Of a DNA stretch of 39,994 nt, positions 31,155 to 39,962 are shown one piece after another. Every line of letters begins with the position of its first letter. The stretch's first letter is position 1. Source of the stretch: Saprospiraceae bacterium UBA6168. GTDB lineage: Bacteria > Bacteroidota > Bacteroidia > Chitinophagales > Saprospiraceae. The notes beneath the pieces are model-generated. The model worked only from the letters and a program-made list of their open reading frames with translations. It was not told where the DNA came from and searched no databases. The DNA lies in the NCBI GenBank assembly GCA_002435785.1, contig DIUC01000096.1, forward strand, positions 1-39,994, written 5' to 3'. The position numbers and the translations under genes were made by a program.

Positions 31155-31445
31155 TCAATGATTGATAGCTTCTCCCAATAAAATTGCTAAACTTTCCTCC
31201 AGAGATTCAACAACATGTGACTTATTCTTGACCTCCATAAGATAATAGATTTTATACTGTAGAATCAGGTTTTCCATAGAAATCTTGCCACTTTGTTTAA
31301 TCTTTCTAAGTATTTCCAATTTTTCCTCAATGGAAGTTTCTTTCCATTCTGAAGAACCAATATCAAACACCGTTCTAAGCGTCCTGTGTTTGTAGAAGTT
31401 TTTATCAAATATTTCATCAATCAGTTCATGCAGATGCTTTGCCAT
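31155..31445 (-). CDS. small hypothetical protein of the defence island
   Basis: The 96-residue product is probably all helical (LHELIDEIFDKNFYKHRTLRTVF, then EEKLEILRKIKQSGKISMENLILQYKIYYLMEV). It has no signal peptide and no motif that I recognise. The gene is AT-rich compared with the housekeeping genes to the left. It is the last minus-strand gene of the island, 86 bp after the DUF262 gene, so it may be cotranscribed with it. Whether it is part of a defence function is inference from position only. Confidence 0.6.
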   Translation of the reverse strand: MAKHLHELIDEIFDKNFYKHRTLRTVFDIGSSEWKETSIEEKLEILRKIKQSGKISMENLILQYKIYYLMEVKNKSHVVESLEESLAILLGEAINH

Positions 31446-31531
31446 AAATTTGATTTTAAATGACTAAATTAATACGTTTTTTCTAAAGAAACACTGTTCC
31501 TTGACGGAAATAGATTTCGCTATCAAGAAAC

Positions 31532-33280
31532 TCATTCGCTTATCCTTTCAAATGCCGCTTTGATAACCAATGAAATTCTTTTCCGGCGTTCCTTCAAGAA
31601 TTCATCATAGTTAAATAATTCCCATCCCTCCCAAAGCGCATGAAAACGGTACATTTCACTCCAATCATTCAAATGCCGCATCAAGTATTTTGGCAAATAT
31701 TCGGACGGCGCAGTATCTGAGATTTTGATATTGTCGTTCCATTCCACAAGTGCATAGTTGGCAATTTGATTAGTTAGCTGTTGTTCAGCTATTCCAATAG
31801 AATTAAGATATGCTTTAGGGAACAAATGGTGACGCTCTAATGATGACTTCTTAGCTCGCAATCCATCTTGCAAAAGGTCAGATATCTTTAATTTGGAGAA
31901 AAGTCCCTTGGCATCTAATATGTACAAAGCAGCATAATAGGCATTTAGTGACGGACTGCTGGCACTCGATGTTGATAAGCTCGTAGGGAGTGTAATGCTC
32001 CAATAATCATCTGTGAACGTGGAAATAATAATATCATTCATAGTGGTTGCAAACTGTTCCGCTGTTTCTAAATGCCGAAATTTGGAGAGGTCAATTTCCA
32101 TCTGTGTTTCAGGGGAGCTTGTGTACCGACCTGTAATGGAAGTCATAAAAAACCACCTTGCAATTAATTTTTTCAATTCGTACAAATCTATTTTAAAATC
32201 TATCCTGCCAATCAAGAAAAAGACATAAGCATATAGCAAATTGTTTTTGGAGCTGATATAGTCATGCCTTGCGTATCCGGCTGTTTTAATTGCTTTAAGG
32301 AATTCGTGCCAATGTTGAATATCCAATGCTTTTGACTGCGCCTCTTTTAATCGCTCAAATTGCTTGTCTCTCCTTTCAATGCTGAACTCTCCTGTTTCCA
32401 AATCTTTTCCACGTAAGATACTGTAAACATACATTAACCTGGCACGCCTGAATCCGAAACCCACCCCAGCTTTAAGCATTTGGTCTGGGGATGGGTCAAT
32501 GATATAATTGAATGGTGATGCTGTATCTTTGGATGGCATCCTGCTTAACCTGCAAAACTCCTCCAAATCCTTTCTACCTTCATCCCAGAACACGCTCATG
32601 AGCGTAAGGATGAAGTCGGCCATATTAAGGTTCTTGCCTTGGCTGTTGATTCTTACAAATATATCGGCTACCTGCTCTTCGTTGATTTGGGCGGCCAGTT
32701 CAAGAGCAGAGAAAGGATAAGTGTCAAGGTTCTTTAACTTTTGGATGTTTTGCCGAATCTTTTTCTTCTCGTCTTGTTCTACCTCCCTTGTTTTCTGAAG
32801 GTTTTCTACAAACCCCTCCGTGATTTCAAATATATCCGCATCATCTTCCCATAAACTTGAGATATTCTGGAAATAATCAGGACTTTTTCTAATTGCAGCA
32901 TCCGGTACCACAAACTTTTCTTCAAAAGGATTAAAGGCAATGACAATTTTTTCTCTTTGATAGGTTTCCCGAATGATTTCTTGACCTCTAATGACAGCAT
33001 ACAGGGAAGTCATTCGTTGTTGACCATCTACTATCAGAAGGTTTGGTGATTTCTGCTTTTTTTCTGTTCCAATGTTTTTGCTTCCCTCAACATTAGCATT
33101 GGCCCAAAAGAGCAAATACCCTACTGGATAGCCTTTGTACATGCTATCAAAGAGGTCACGAACCTTGATGTCCGGCCATACGAATGGACGTTGGATTTCT
33201 GGAAGTCCTATAACCCCCATGTCTATTTGCTGTACAAGTGTGGCGAGGTTGTAATTTACCTCTTTAAAAAGTGTGGCCAT
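31532..33280 (-). CDS. DUF262 domain protein, GmrSD-like
   Basis: The 582-residue product has the DUF262 hallmarks: GLPEIQRPFVWP (residues about 25-36), the ParB/Srx-like motif VDGQQRMTSL (84-93) and FVRINSQGKNLNMADFILTLM. The C-terminal region contains LERHHLFPKAYL (about 480-491), an HNH-type (DUF1524-like) metal motif. This two-part layout is that of GmrSD-type enzymes, which use a nucleotide-driven DUF262 module and an HNH nuclease against modified DNA. The gene is AT-rich and lies in an island of restriction-type genes, with a REP-like hairpin cluster upstream. Target specificity unknown. Family call strong; the antiphage role is inferred from family and neighbours. Confidence 0.85.
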   Translation of the reverse strand: MATLFKEVNYNLATLVQQIDMGVIGLPEIQRPFVWPDIKVRDLFDSMYKGYPVGYLLFWANANVEGSKNIGTEKKQKSPNLLIVDGQQRMTSLYAVIRGQEIIRETYQREKIVIAFNPFEEKFVVPDAAIRKSPDYFQNISSLWEDDADIFEITEGFVENLQKTREVEQDEKKKIRQNIQKLKNLDTYPFSALELAAQINEEQVADIFVRINSQGKNLNMADFILTLMSVFWDEGRKDLEEFCRLSRMPSKDTASPFNYIIDPSPDQMLKAGVGFGFRRARLMYVYSILRGKDLETGEFSIERRDKQFERLKEAQSKALDIQHWHEFLKAIKTAGYARHDYISSKNNLLYAYVFFLIGRIDFKIDLYELKKLIARWFFMTSITGRYTSSPETQMEIDLSKFRHLETAEQFATTMNDIIISTFTDDYWSITLPTSLSTSSASSPSLNAYYAALYILDAKGLFSKLKISDLLQDGLRAKKSSLERHHLFPKAYLNSIGIAEQQLTNQIANYALVEWNDNIKISDTAPSEYLPKYLMRHLNDWSEMYRFHALWEGWELFNYDEFLKERRKRISLVIKAAFERISE

Positions 33281-33354
33281 TTTGAATGAGTTATTTTAAT
33301 TTTATTGATTTTCAATGATTTTCCCCGCTGGCAATTGGTCTTCTCCACAACGCT

Positions 33355-33474
33355 GGTTCAAGTCTCTTGACTTGAACCTCGGATAATCCTGTCTCCGACA
33401 GGTGTAAGCATGGCAAACGGCTTGCTTTCGTCGGAGACGAAATGGTAGTAGGAACAAGTCACGAGACTTGTTCC
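33355..33474. repeat. cluster of four REP-like hairpins
   Basis: Four perfect hairpins lie in 120 bp: GGTTCAAGTC-TCTT-GACTTGAACC (33355-33378), CCTGTC-TCC-GACAGG (33388-33402), TTTCGTC-GGA-GACGAAA (33426-33442) and GGAACAAGTC-ACGA-GACTTGTTCC (33451-33474). All have GTC before and GAC after a 3-4 base loop. They fill most of the gap between the DUF262 start and the stop of the three-Cys-motif gene. Confidence 0.85.
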
Positions 33475-33481
33475 AACGGGG

Positions 33482-34216
33482 TTATACCTTCTCGAACAAT
33501 TCTGGAAACTCTGGCATTTCGCTCCAAATCTGTCCATCCAGTTCCCGCCCGGCTTTTTTCTTGTTTGTACCGCCCCATTGCTTGAAAAAGAAAGGGGTAT
33601 CGGATTGCAGGCATTGTTCCTTGATGTCGGTCACCCATTCGGGTTTCATGGGCCTTGGCTTGCGGCCACTTTCTCCACCAACAATGACCCAGTCTATGCC
33701 TTTCAGATTAAGGTTAGGCAACGGTCCGATTAGAGGTTCACAGGAAAGGAATTTAACCCTTGCTCCCGTTTGCCGCAGCAGGTCAATACGGCCCATTACT
33801 TTTTCGTTTTCCACTGACACACCCATCCAAATATTGTGCGACCAGTCAAGCCAGCCTTCGGCGTCATAGTAGCGCAACAAATCCGCCCGCTTGGTCAGCA
33901 CTTGAAAGACATGGTGCGGGTTGCGGCGCATGACTTCAAATACCTTTCGGAGGAAATCAATGGGTACGTCCTTGTGGAACAAATCGCTCATGGAGTTCAC
34001 GAAGAACACCTTGCTCTTTTTGTGCTTAAAAGGCTCTTCCAGCACATCGGGGTGCAGGGTCAGTTCAAAGCCATTGCTGTACTTCTCCAACCCCATTGCC
34101 TGCAAACGCTTGGCAAAGATTTCGGCATAGCAGAATTTACAGCCTGCCGATATTTTATTGCAACCCGTGGTAGGGTTCCAAGTCATTTCTGTCCACTCTA
34201 TAGATGAATTGGCCAT
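33482..34216 (-). CDS. three-Cys-motif protein, phage Gp37/Gp68 family (DUF5131)
   Basis: The 244-residue product opens with IEWTEMTWNPTTGCNKISAGCKFCYAEIFAKRL. Cys19, Cys26 and Cys29 make the three-Cys motif (C-x6-C-x2-C) of the Gp37/Gp68 (DUF5131) family, thought to be a radical-SAM-like fold, though with spacing different from the classic CxxxCxxC. Later conserved blocks are VFFVNSMSDLFHKDVP, WMGVSVENEKV and VIVGGESGRKPRPM. The function of the family is not established. Its stop and start are tightly linked to TcmP: only 3 bp separate the TcmP stop (34220) from this start (34216), so the two are almost surely cotranscribed and translationally coupled, as expected for a protein and its partner. 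Confidence 0.88.
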   Translation of the reverse strand: MANSSIEWTEMTWNPTTGCNKISAGCKFCYAEIFAKRLQAMGLEKYSNGFELTLHPDVLEEPFKHKKSKVFFVNSMSDLFHKDVPIDFLRKVFEVMRRNPHHVFQVLTKRADLLRYYDAEGWLDWSHNIWMGVSVENEKVMGRIDLLRQTGARVKFLSCEPLIGPLPNLNLKGIDWVIVGGESGRKPRPMKPEWVTDIKEQCLQSDTPFFFKQWGGTNKKKAGRELDGQIWSEMPEFPELFEKV

Positions 34217-34219
34217 GAT

Positions 34220-35122
34220 TTAGAAGGTTTGGATGATTTGCTTCGCAATTTTGACCGCATTGGCATTATTGGAAGCAAATACAAAGTGAAAAATAGGCAC
34301 GCCCCGGGTATTGTTTAATCGCAAAGGTTTTTCGGTGACGTGCGTCCAGATGGTTTTCAGTTGCCTCACATATACTTCAGCTATCTGCTCAATGGGTTTC
34401 AATACCTTTTTGACCACTTCTTGCTCCCCAAACAAAGTATTGTGGACTTCTTTCTGGTAAAATATTTCCCGGATTTCGTTTTCAGGCAAGCCAAAGAAGG
34501 ATTGCAGTTTGCCGATGTTCTTTAATTCTCCTTTTCTATCCAGCAATCGGTTCACTATCACACCAGTAGGCACCAGAATCCAGACATCCGAGCGGGTTCC
34601 TTTGAATTGCGCTATGGATTCCCAATCTATTTGCATACCAAACGGGTCAAGGAATACCAATGCGGCAAACTTTTTTGGAGATTTTAGCGCCTTGCAAAGT
34701 TCGTCGAGCCAATGGTTGGAATCGCCGGATTTGAAGCTAAGGCTTTTGCTTTGTGCTTCTGGCAATGTCTTTAGTTTGGCTTCCAAGGACTGAATGGACT
34801 TTTCGTCCATATCAATGAAGTAATGGTAATCAAAACCAAGCCCATCTTTCAAATTCAGCACCCGTTCAGCAGCGCCTCGGTAGTTGGTTTCCTCCTCGGA
34901 AATGCCCAACTCATCGAACAAGGTGGTTTTTGTGGTGGTTGACCTTGTGCCGCTTCCCGCAAAACCATCAAAATAGATGGTTTTCCAATATGGGTAGTTC
35001 TTCATGATGGTCAAATACGACCAAACGTATTTTCCAAAAGCCTCCAGTTTCTTTTCTGTCCACGGCCCGCCCCAACCTTCGTTGGGTTCGTTGACTATAT
35101 AATCTGTTTTGTCGGTACTCAT
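34220..35122 (-). CDS. tcmP: three-Cys-motif partner protein TcmP
   Basis: From ATG 35122 (300 residues) the product contains YFDGFAGSGT (residues about 50-59), a class I methyltransferase-like motif I, YHYFIDMDEKS, then VFLDPFGMQIDW (156-167), and ends VPIFHFVFASNNANAVKIAKQII. This is the pattern of the TcmP family, always found beside three-Cys-motif genes. By fold it may be a nucleic-acid modifying enzyme; its substrate is unknown. I prefer ATG 35122 to the longer in-frame ATG at 35173, because the extra residues (FHFVRVRQKQTKIQLD) do not look conserved and the 5-prime end would approach the promoter at 35181-35213. It is coupled to the next gene by a 3-bp gap. Confidence 0.85.
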   Translation of the reverse strand: MSTDKTDYIVNEPNEGWGGPWTEKKLEAFGKYVWSYLTIMKNYPYWKTIYFDGFAGSGTRSTTTKTTLFDELGISEEETNYRGAAERVLNLKDGLGFDYHYFIDMDEKSIQSLEAKLKTLPEAQSKSLSFKSGDSNHWLDELCKALKSPKKFAALVFLDPFGMQIDWESIAQFKGTRSDVWILVPTGVIVNRLLDRKGELKNIGKLQSFFGLPENEIREIFYQKEVHNTLFGEQEVVKKVLKPIEQIAEVYVRQLKTIWTHVTEKPLRLNNTRGVPIFHFVFASNNANAVKIAKQIIQTF

Positions 35123-35180
35123 GTCAAGTTGGATTTTTGTTTGTTTTTGTCTCACCCTGACGAAATGAAACAATTTATTG

Positions 35181-35213
35181 CAAATTTATTCAAAAATAAT
35201 TTTCTAAAACAAA
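35181..35213 (-). promoter_or_regulatory. promoter of the tcmP operon
   Basis: On the minus strand TTTG (35210-35213) is 21 bases from TAAATTTG (35181-35188), matching the Bacteroidota consensus. A second -7-like box (35191-35198, TATTTTTG) overlaps. It lies between the restriction-modification gene stop and tcmP, so the tcmP operon can be expressed on its own. Confidence 0.65.
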
Positions 35214-35235
35214 TTATTTTAATCACCAAATGGCC

Positions 35236-38200
35236 TCACGCCACTAAACTATCATTTACCCCCACCCCATCCACCTCCCCCATCACCCTCCCCGTCTCCG
35301 CCAGCGCCACGATAATCTTCTGATAATGCAAAATCTCCTCGAACCCCAGCACCCGCTCCTTCCTGTCCTTCAACCACTTCTGGGCGGGCTGGTAGCCACC
35401 GATGTAGAACTCCCAAGCCGACTGCGGCACGTTGGCGAAGTATTGGGTGTCGTTGATATAGACCCGACCAGCTTCGTAGCGGGGCTTCGTCACCCGGTTA
35501 TCCCCATCCACGGGGTACTGCGTGAGGTACTGCTCCACCTTGGGGCTTTCCAGTAGGTGGAGCTGCCGTAGCTCGCCGCCCAAGCGCACCAACTGCCAGA
35601 ACTTGTCTGCATCGGTCGGGTACGGAACCCTCGGAAAGTCTATCTTTAAAAACTCCTTGTACCGCTCCCGGTAGCTGGGCGAGTGCAGCACGGCGTAGAT
35701 ATAGTCCAGTAGGTCAATGGGCGCAAAGCTTTGCTTGTAGGCATCCTGCAAGTCTTCGTGCTGGTTGGCGAAGCAGACCCCGCTGCCGCCCTCCCGCTCC
35801 GGTACGAAAGCCAGCCCCAGCCCCTTCGCTATTTGCTGCACGATGTCCATGTTTAGGTTCGGCTGGCGATGCTGCTGGGCGAATAGGCCGTCGGTGGTAG
35901 TGTCGGGGGAGAGGTAAAGTGGAAATTGAGTAGTCCTTTCTCTGGTTTGCAAAGAAATCGAGTTTCCTTCTGACATTCCTTTTGTAATAAATATATGCTG
36001 AAAATCAAAAGTGCTTTGCTGTCTACACACTACCATGTTGTAATTATCATTATTAAGGAGGTTTTTCACTACACTGTAGGCAGGTCTGCTTATTATTGTA
36101 TTATCGTAATAAATATACCTATTATCAAATGGTCTGTAATTAATAGTCTTTATAGTTGACTTCAAAAACTGCTTAGCTTTTATCCTTGCTGTAATTTTGA
36201 AACTACTAGAGTCCTCAACTCTATATTTTTTGATAAATCCCAATTCCATTCTTTCACTCAAAAGTATTTTCATTCGTTCCTCTAATTCATCCATTCTGAT
36301 GTCAATAAATAACTCGTCTCTATCTGTTTGGACACCATTGTTTTTTGAAAGGTATAAATCCTCAATAGAAAAACCCAATTCATAATTTTTGCTAAAACTA
36401 AAATCCTTTGGAACAAAAAAGCAATAAGGTTCTACAGCCTCAATCAAAGACCATTTAATATCTTTGACATTTGAGTTTAGCAAAAAATTGTACTTAGCTT
36501 CCCTTCTGCCAGAAACACTAAAGTAAGAGATGGAAAGGTCCTTTCTCTTGTTTGTTGTTTTTACAAATATATTAATAGATACACCTTGCATGATGTCAAA
36601 TACATTTTCATCCTTACTTCCATCAGATGCTTTTTCCTGCTTTTTAGCATTTCCATGCAAATCCAAAATATAAATCTTGTCAAAACTCTCCAACAAATGC
36701 TTTCTCATTTGCCTATGCGTAATACCGTCAATGAAGCTGTTGTTTGAGATATAAGCCAAAACTCCACTTCCATTTCTGTCAATAAAATGCTGGCCATACC
36801 GGATGAACTTGATGTAATCGTCATCAAGATTGATTTTTCGTTCATTCAAGTCTTTTTTATAGTCAGCAATTAAGTTAAGAATCCATTCCCCCTTATTGCT
36901 ACTACTCACACTATACGGCGGATTCCCAATCACGCACATCACAGGCGTATCCCTTTTTACCTTATTGGCTTCGTTGGCCTCGTCGCTCAACCAATTGGCG
37001 AAGAGCGTCCCCGTGTCCGGGTGGCTTTCTTCGAGGCTGTTGGTGAGGAACACCCGCAGGCGCTGGGTTTTGGTGGGCCGGAAGCCCGTCTCCGTCAGCA
37101 GCAAATCGAGCTGGAGGTGTGCCATTGCATAGCTGGCCATCAGCAGCTCGAAGCCGTTGAGGCGGGGCAGCAGGTGGGTTTCCACGTAATTGCTCCAGAT
37201 GCCCTGTTGCCCCTCGAAACGTTGGTGGATATGCTTCACCACCTCGGCAAGGAATGTGCCCGTGCCCGTGGCGGGGTCGAGTATCTGCACCCGGTGGGCC
37301 TCCACCTCGTGGTCTTTGTAGCCGGACTTGGTGCGCCCGTCGCTGGTGGGCACTTTCACGTTCATCTTCACCTTGCTGGTGTCGGCAAGGCCACTGGGCA
37401 GCCCAAACTCGGTCTTTAGCACCTCGTCCACGGCCCGCACGATGAAGCTGACCACGGGGGCGGGCGTGTACCAGACGCCCCGTGCCTTGCGCAGCTTGGG
37501 GTCGTACTCGCTAAGGAAGGTCTCGTAGAAATGGATGATGGGGTCTTCCATCTTGGTGGCTTTGCCGTAGTTGCGCAGGATTTCCTCCACGTTGCAGGCG
37601 AGGAAGATTTCCACGAGGCTGTCCACTATCCAGCGTATGCGGTCGTCAATGTCCGGCCCGGCGATGTAGCCGAAGAGCTTGCGCAGGAAGGGGTTCGACT
37701 TGGGTATCAGTTCGGCGGCCTCCTGTCGGCTGAAGGTGGGCAGCGTTGGGTCGTGCAGCCGTGCGGCGAACATGCCGTAGGCGATGGTCTGCGCATACAC
37801 ATCGGCGAAGCTCTTGGGCGTGATGTCGTGGATAAGTATCTGCTGAAAGGCTTGCAGTTGCGCCTTCAGGGTGCTGTCCTCCTTGTTGTCCTCGTCGCTG
37901 AGGAGCGCCCGTTCTATCACATCGGAGAGGAGGCGGGCCTTTCCGGCCATCATCTCGGCCAGTTTCTTCGGGCTTTTGATGGTCTGCCCGACGTAGGTGC
38001 AGAAGTCCTTGACGAGGTTTTCGAAACGGGCGAAATTATCGGGCAGTGGCCGGATGCCCTTCTCCGTCACCTCCCCAATGGCGATGCTGGTGACGAACTG
38101 CCCATCCCGGTAGAGCCGGAAATCGAGGTAATCGGTGAAGATGATATTGGGCAGGGCGGCCTTGTAGCGGTCGAACTGTTCTTTGTTGCCCGTTTTCTTG

Positions 38201-38439
38201 TGGCCGTCGAGGTCACGGTCCCCGATGTCCTTGGCCTCCACGTAGCCGATTTCGATTTCCTTTCGTGTGAGGATATAGTCGGGCGCTCCGCAAGATTGGC
38301 GCTTGGGTTCGTTGGTGGCTCGAATATCCGTCACAAGGCTTTCGATGAGTTGTTGGAGGTCGCCCCGGAAGGTGTGTTCGGTGGCATTGCCTTGGGCGTA
38401 GCGGCGGGCGATGTTGTCGAGGTAGTGAGGTGTCGTCAT
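35236..38439 (-). CDS. type ISP-like restriction-modification enzyme without a recognisable helicase
   Basis: The 1067-residue product starts with a PD-(D/E)XK-type nuclease segment, SCGAPDYILTRKEIEIGYVEAK (Asp54, Glu68, Lys70), then a helical coupler. The N6-adenine methyltransferase core has motif I ILDPATGTGTFL (about 384-395) and motif IV GNPPYSV (about 502-508). A target-recognition region and C-terminal SPSYRERYKEFLKIDFPR segment follow. It should methylate and cleave DNA as one polypeptide. Full type ISP enzymes (about 1500-1600 residues) add a superfamily 2 helicase that I cannot find, so it may be a type IIG-like or ISP-derived enzyme. Residues about 513-836 are encoded by visibly AT-rich DNA (for example 32 percent GC in line 36061 against 55 percent in line 37561). 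Confidence 0.85.
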   Translation of the reverse strand: MTTPHYLDNIARRYAQGNATEHTFRGDLQQLIESLVTDIRATNEPKRQSCGAPDYILTRKEIEIGYVEAKDIGDRDLDGHKKTGNKEQFDRYKAALPNIIFTDYLDFRLYRDGQFVTSIAIGEVTEKGIRPLPDNFARFENLVKDFCTYVGQTIKSPKKLAEMMAGKARLLSDVIERALLSDEDNKEDSTLKAQLQAFQQILIHDITPKSFADVYAQTIAYGMFAARLHDPTLPTFSRQEAAELIPKSNPFLRKLFGYIAGPDIDDRIRWIVDSLVEIFLACNVEEILRNYGKATKMEDPIIHFYETFLSEYDPKLRKARGVWYTPAPVVSFIVRAVDEVLKTEFGLPSGLADTSKVKMNVKVPTSDGRTKSGYKDHEVEAHRVQILDPATGTGTFLAEVVKHIHQRFEGQQGIWSNYVETHLLPRLNGFELLMASYAMAHLQLDLLLTETGFRPTKTQRLRVFLTNSLEESHPDTGTLFANWLSDEANEANKVKRDTPVMCVIGNPPYSVSSSNKGEWILNLIADYKKDLNERKINLDDDYIKFIRYGQHFIDRNGSGVLAYISNNSFIDGITHRQMRKHLLESFDKIYILDLHGNAKKQEKASDGSKDENVFDIMQGVSINIFVKTTNKRKDLSISYFSVSGRREAKYNFLLNSNVKDIKWSLIEAVEPYCFFVPKDFSFSKNYELGFSIEDLYLSKNNGVQTDRDELFIDIRMDELEERMKILLSERMELGFIKKYRVEDSSSFKITARIKAKQFLKSTIKTINYRPFDNRYIYYDNTIISRPAYSVVKNLLNNDNYNMVVCRQQSTFDFQHIFITKGMSEGNSISLQTRERTTQFPLYLSPDTTTDGLFAQQHRQPNLNMDIVQQIAKGLGLAFVPEREGGSGVCFANQHEDLQDAYKQSFAPIDLLDYIYAVLHSPSYRERYKEFLKIDFPRVPYPTDADKFWQLVRLGGELRQLHLLESPKVEQYLTQYPVDGDNRVTKPRYEAGRVYINDTQYFANVPQSAWEFYIGGYQPAQKWLKDRKERVLGFEEILHYQKIIVALAETGRVMGEVDGVGVNDSLVA

Positions 38440-38460
38440 ATTTGAAGGGAATCCACCAGC

Positions 38461-38487
38461 CCTTGCAAATCTCGAAGATTTAGAAGG
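38461..38487. repeat. degenerate REP-like hairpin upstream of the restriction-modification gene
   Basis: AAATCT-CGA-AGATTT (38467-38481) is a perfect stem, extended outward by CCTT and AAGG with two mismatches. It resembles the CCTTGCAA-type elements at 30971-31106. Confidence 0.5.
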
Positions 38488-38657
38488 TCTGTCCGGCGGC
38501 GGTTCATCGTTTCCTTGAATGGGTGGTCAGCGGCTCTCATGTCTTGGTCGTTTAGTGCGCCGCAATTTAGGGAAATATCGCTTTCTACCATCAGCTCTAC
38601 GAACTAAAAATTTAACACATTCAAAAAATCATTGAAAGCGTTCATTGAAACAAGGAA

Positions 38658-38665
38658 TAACTTTG
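38658..38665 (+). promoter_or_regulatory. -7 element of the transposase gene
   Basis: TAACTTTG (TAnnTTTG) lies 16 bases before the ATG at 38682, inside the insertion sequence, so the element carries its own promoter. Confidence 0.65.
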
Positions 38666-38681
38666 CGGGAAAGCGACACCC

Positions 38682-39962
38682 ATGTTTGATTATTTAGTAA
38701 GCAAGGTACATGAAACTGTCGGCCAAATGGCCGACCACCGCAAGACAGACAGGGGGCATGACCTTTCAGGCGTGGTAATGAGCGCCTTTGCCATGTTCAG
38801 CCTGAAAGACCCCTCGTTGTTGGCCTTCAAGAACAACTTTGAGGTACGGCAGGAGAACCTCGAACAGGTGTTCAAGATAAAAGAGGTTCCATCGGACAAC
38901 GGACTGAGGAAGATATTGGACGGGGTCAGCCCCGGGAGCTTGCGTCCCTGCTTCGAGGCCCTTTACAAAGCGCCCGAGGTTGTGGAGGTCGTAAAGGAGC
39001 GGCAGTGCTTTGCCGCCCTGGGCGGTTTTGTTGCCATTGCGGCAGACGGGACGGAACATTTCTGTTCCAACCACACCAATTGCCCGCATTGCTTGGTGAG
39101 GAACCTCAAGAACGGGGAGGTACAATATTATCACCAAATGGTCGGGGCCTGCATCGTAAAGCCCAACGAGAAGACCGTCCTGCCGGTTTTTGCGGAACCA
39201 ATCACCCGGCAGGACGGGGCCACCAAGAACGATTGTGAGTACAATGCGTTCAAACGCCTGGTGCCGAACATGGGGCAGGTGCTGCCGGGGCACAAAAAAC
39301 TGATACTGCTGGACGGCCTGTTTGCAGATGGCCCGGCCATCAGGGCCATACAGGACGGGCAGATGGACTTCATCACCGTCATCAAGGAAGGTTATGTCCT
39401 GGTGCAGGCAGCCCGGCTCGAAGAAAGCGGGCAGTTGGAGAGTTTCACCTGGACAAAGAACCAGCATTTCCGCTGCACCGCAAAGTGGGCGCACGGCCTG
39501 GTGCTCAACGGGGCGAACCAGGACATCAGCGTCAATTACCTGCAGTACCAGGAAGTGGACACCAGGAACGGAAAGACCGTATATGCCAGTAAATGGGTTA
39601 CTTCCCTGGAAATAAGAGAGGACATTGTCCCGGAGTTCGTCAGCGTGGCCCGTTCCAAGTGGAAAATCGAGAACGAGACCTTCAACGTGCTGAAAAACCA
39701 TGGGTACAACCTTGAACACAACTACGGGCACGGCAAAAGTTTCCTCTCCTCTGTGCTGGCGATTTTGATGTTCCTTGCCTTTTTGGTGGACCAGTTGACC
39801 GAAGCAACGGACAGCCTTTTCCAAAAGGCATTGATGGTCGCTAAAACCATGAGGGACCTGCGCCAGAAAGTCCGGGTCCTTTTCGACTTTATTCCTTGTT
39901 TGTCAATGAACCTTATATACGGTATCATTGCGAGAGACCTCAAACTCGGATTATCGCCATGA
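38682..39962 (+). CDS. IS4-like DDE transposase
   Basis: The 426-residue product has an RNase H-like DDE core. The first Asp is in AIAADGTEHF (Asp122), the second in KLILLDGLFADGPAI, and the Glu is in SKWKIENETFNVLKNHGYNLEHNYGHG. A Cys cluster follows the first Asp (Cys128, Cys134, Cys137 in CSNHTNCPHC). The YYHQMVGACIV and ITRQDGATKNDCE segments fit a group classed near IS4/ISNCY (ISDol1-like), from memory and with low certainty for the subgroup. The frame is intact from start to stop with the catalytic triad present, so it is probably functional. It is the only ORF between the inverted repeats. Confidence 0.9.
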   Translation: MFDYLVSKVHETVGQMADHRKTDRGHDLSGVVMSAFAMFSLKDPSLLAFKNNFEVRQENLEQVFKIKEVPSDNGLRKILDGVSPGSLRPCFEALYKAPEVVEVVKERQCFAALGGFVAIAADGTEHFCSNHTNCPHCLVRNLKNGEVQYYHQMVGACIVKPNEKTVLPVFAEPITRQDGATKNDCEYNAFKRLVPNMGQVLPGHKKLILLDGLFADGPAIRAIQDGQMDFITVIKEGYVLVQAARLEESGQLESFTWTKNQHFRCTAKWAHGLVLNGANQDISVNYLQYQEVDTRNGKTVYASKWVTSLEIREDIVPEFVSVARSKWKIENETFNVLKNHGYNLEHNYGHGKSFLSSVLAILMFLAFLVDQLTEATDSLFQKALMVAKTMRDLRQKVRVLFDFIPCLSMNLIYGIIARDLKLGLSP

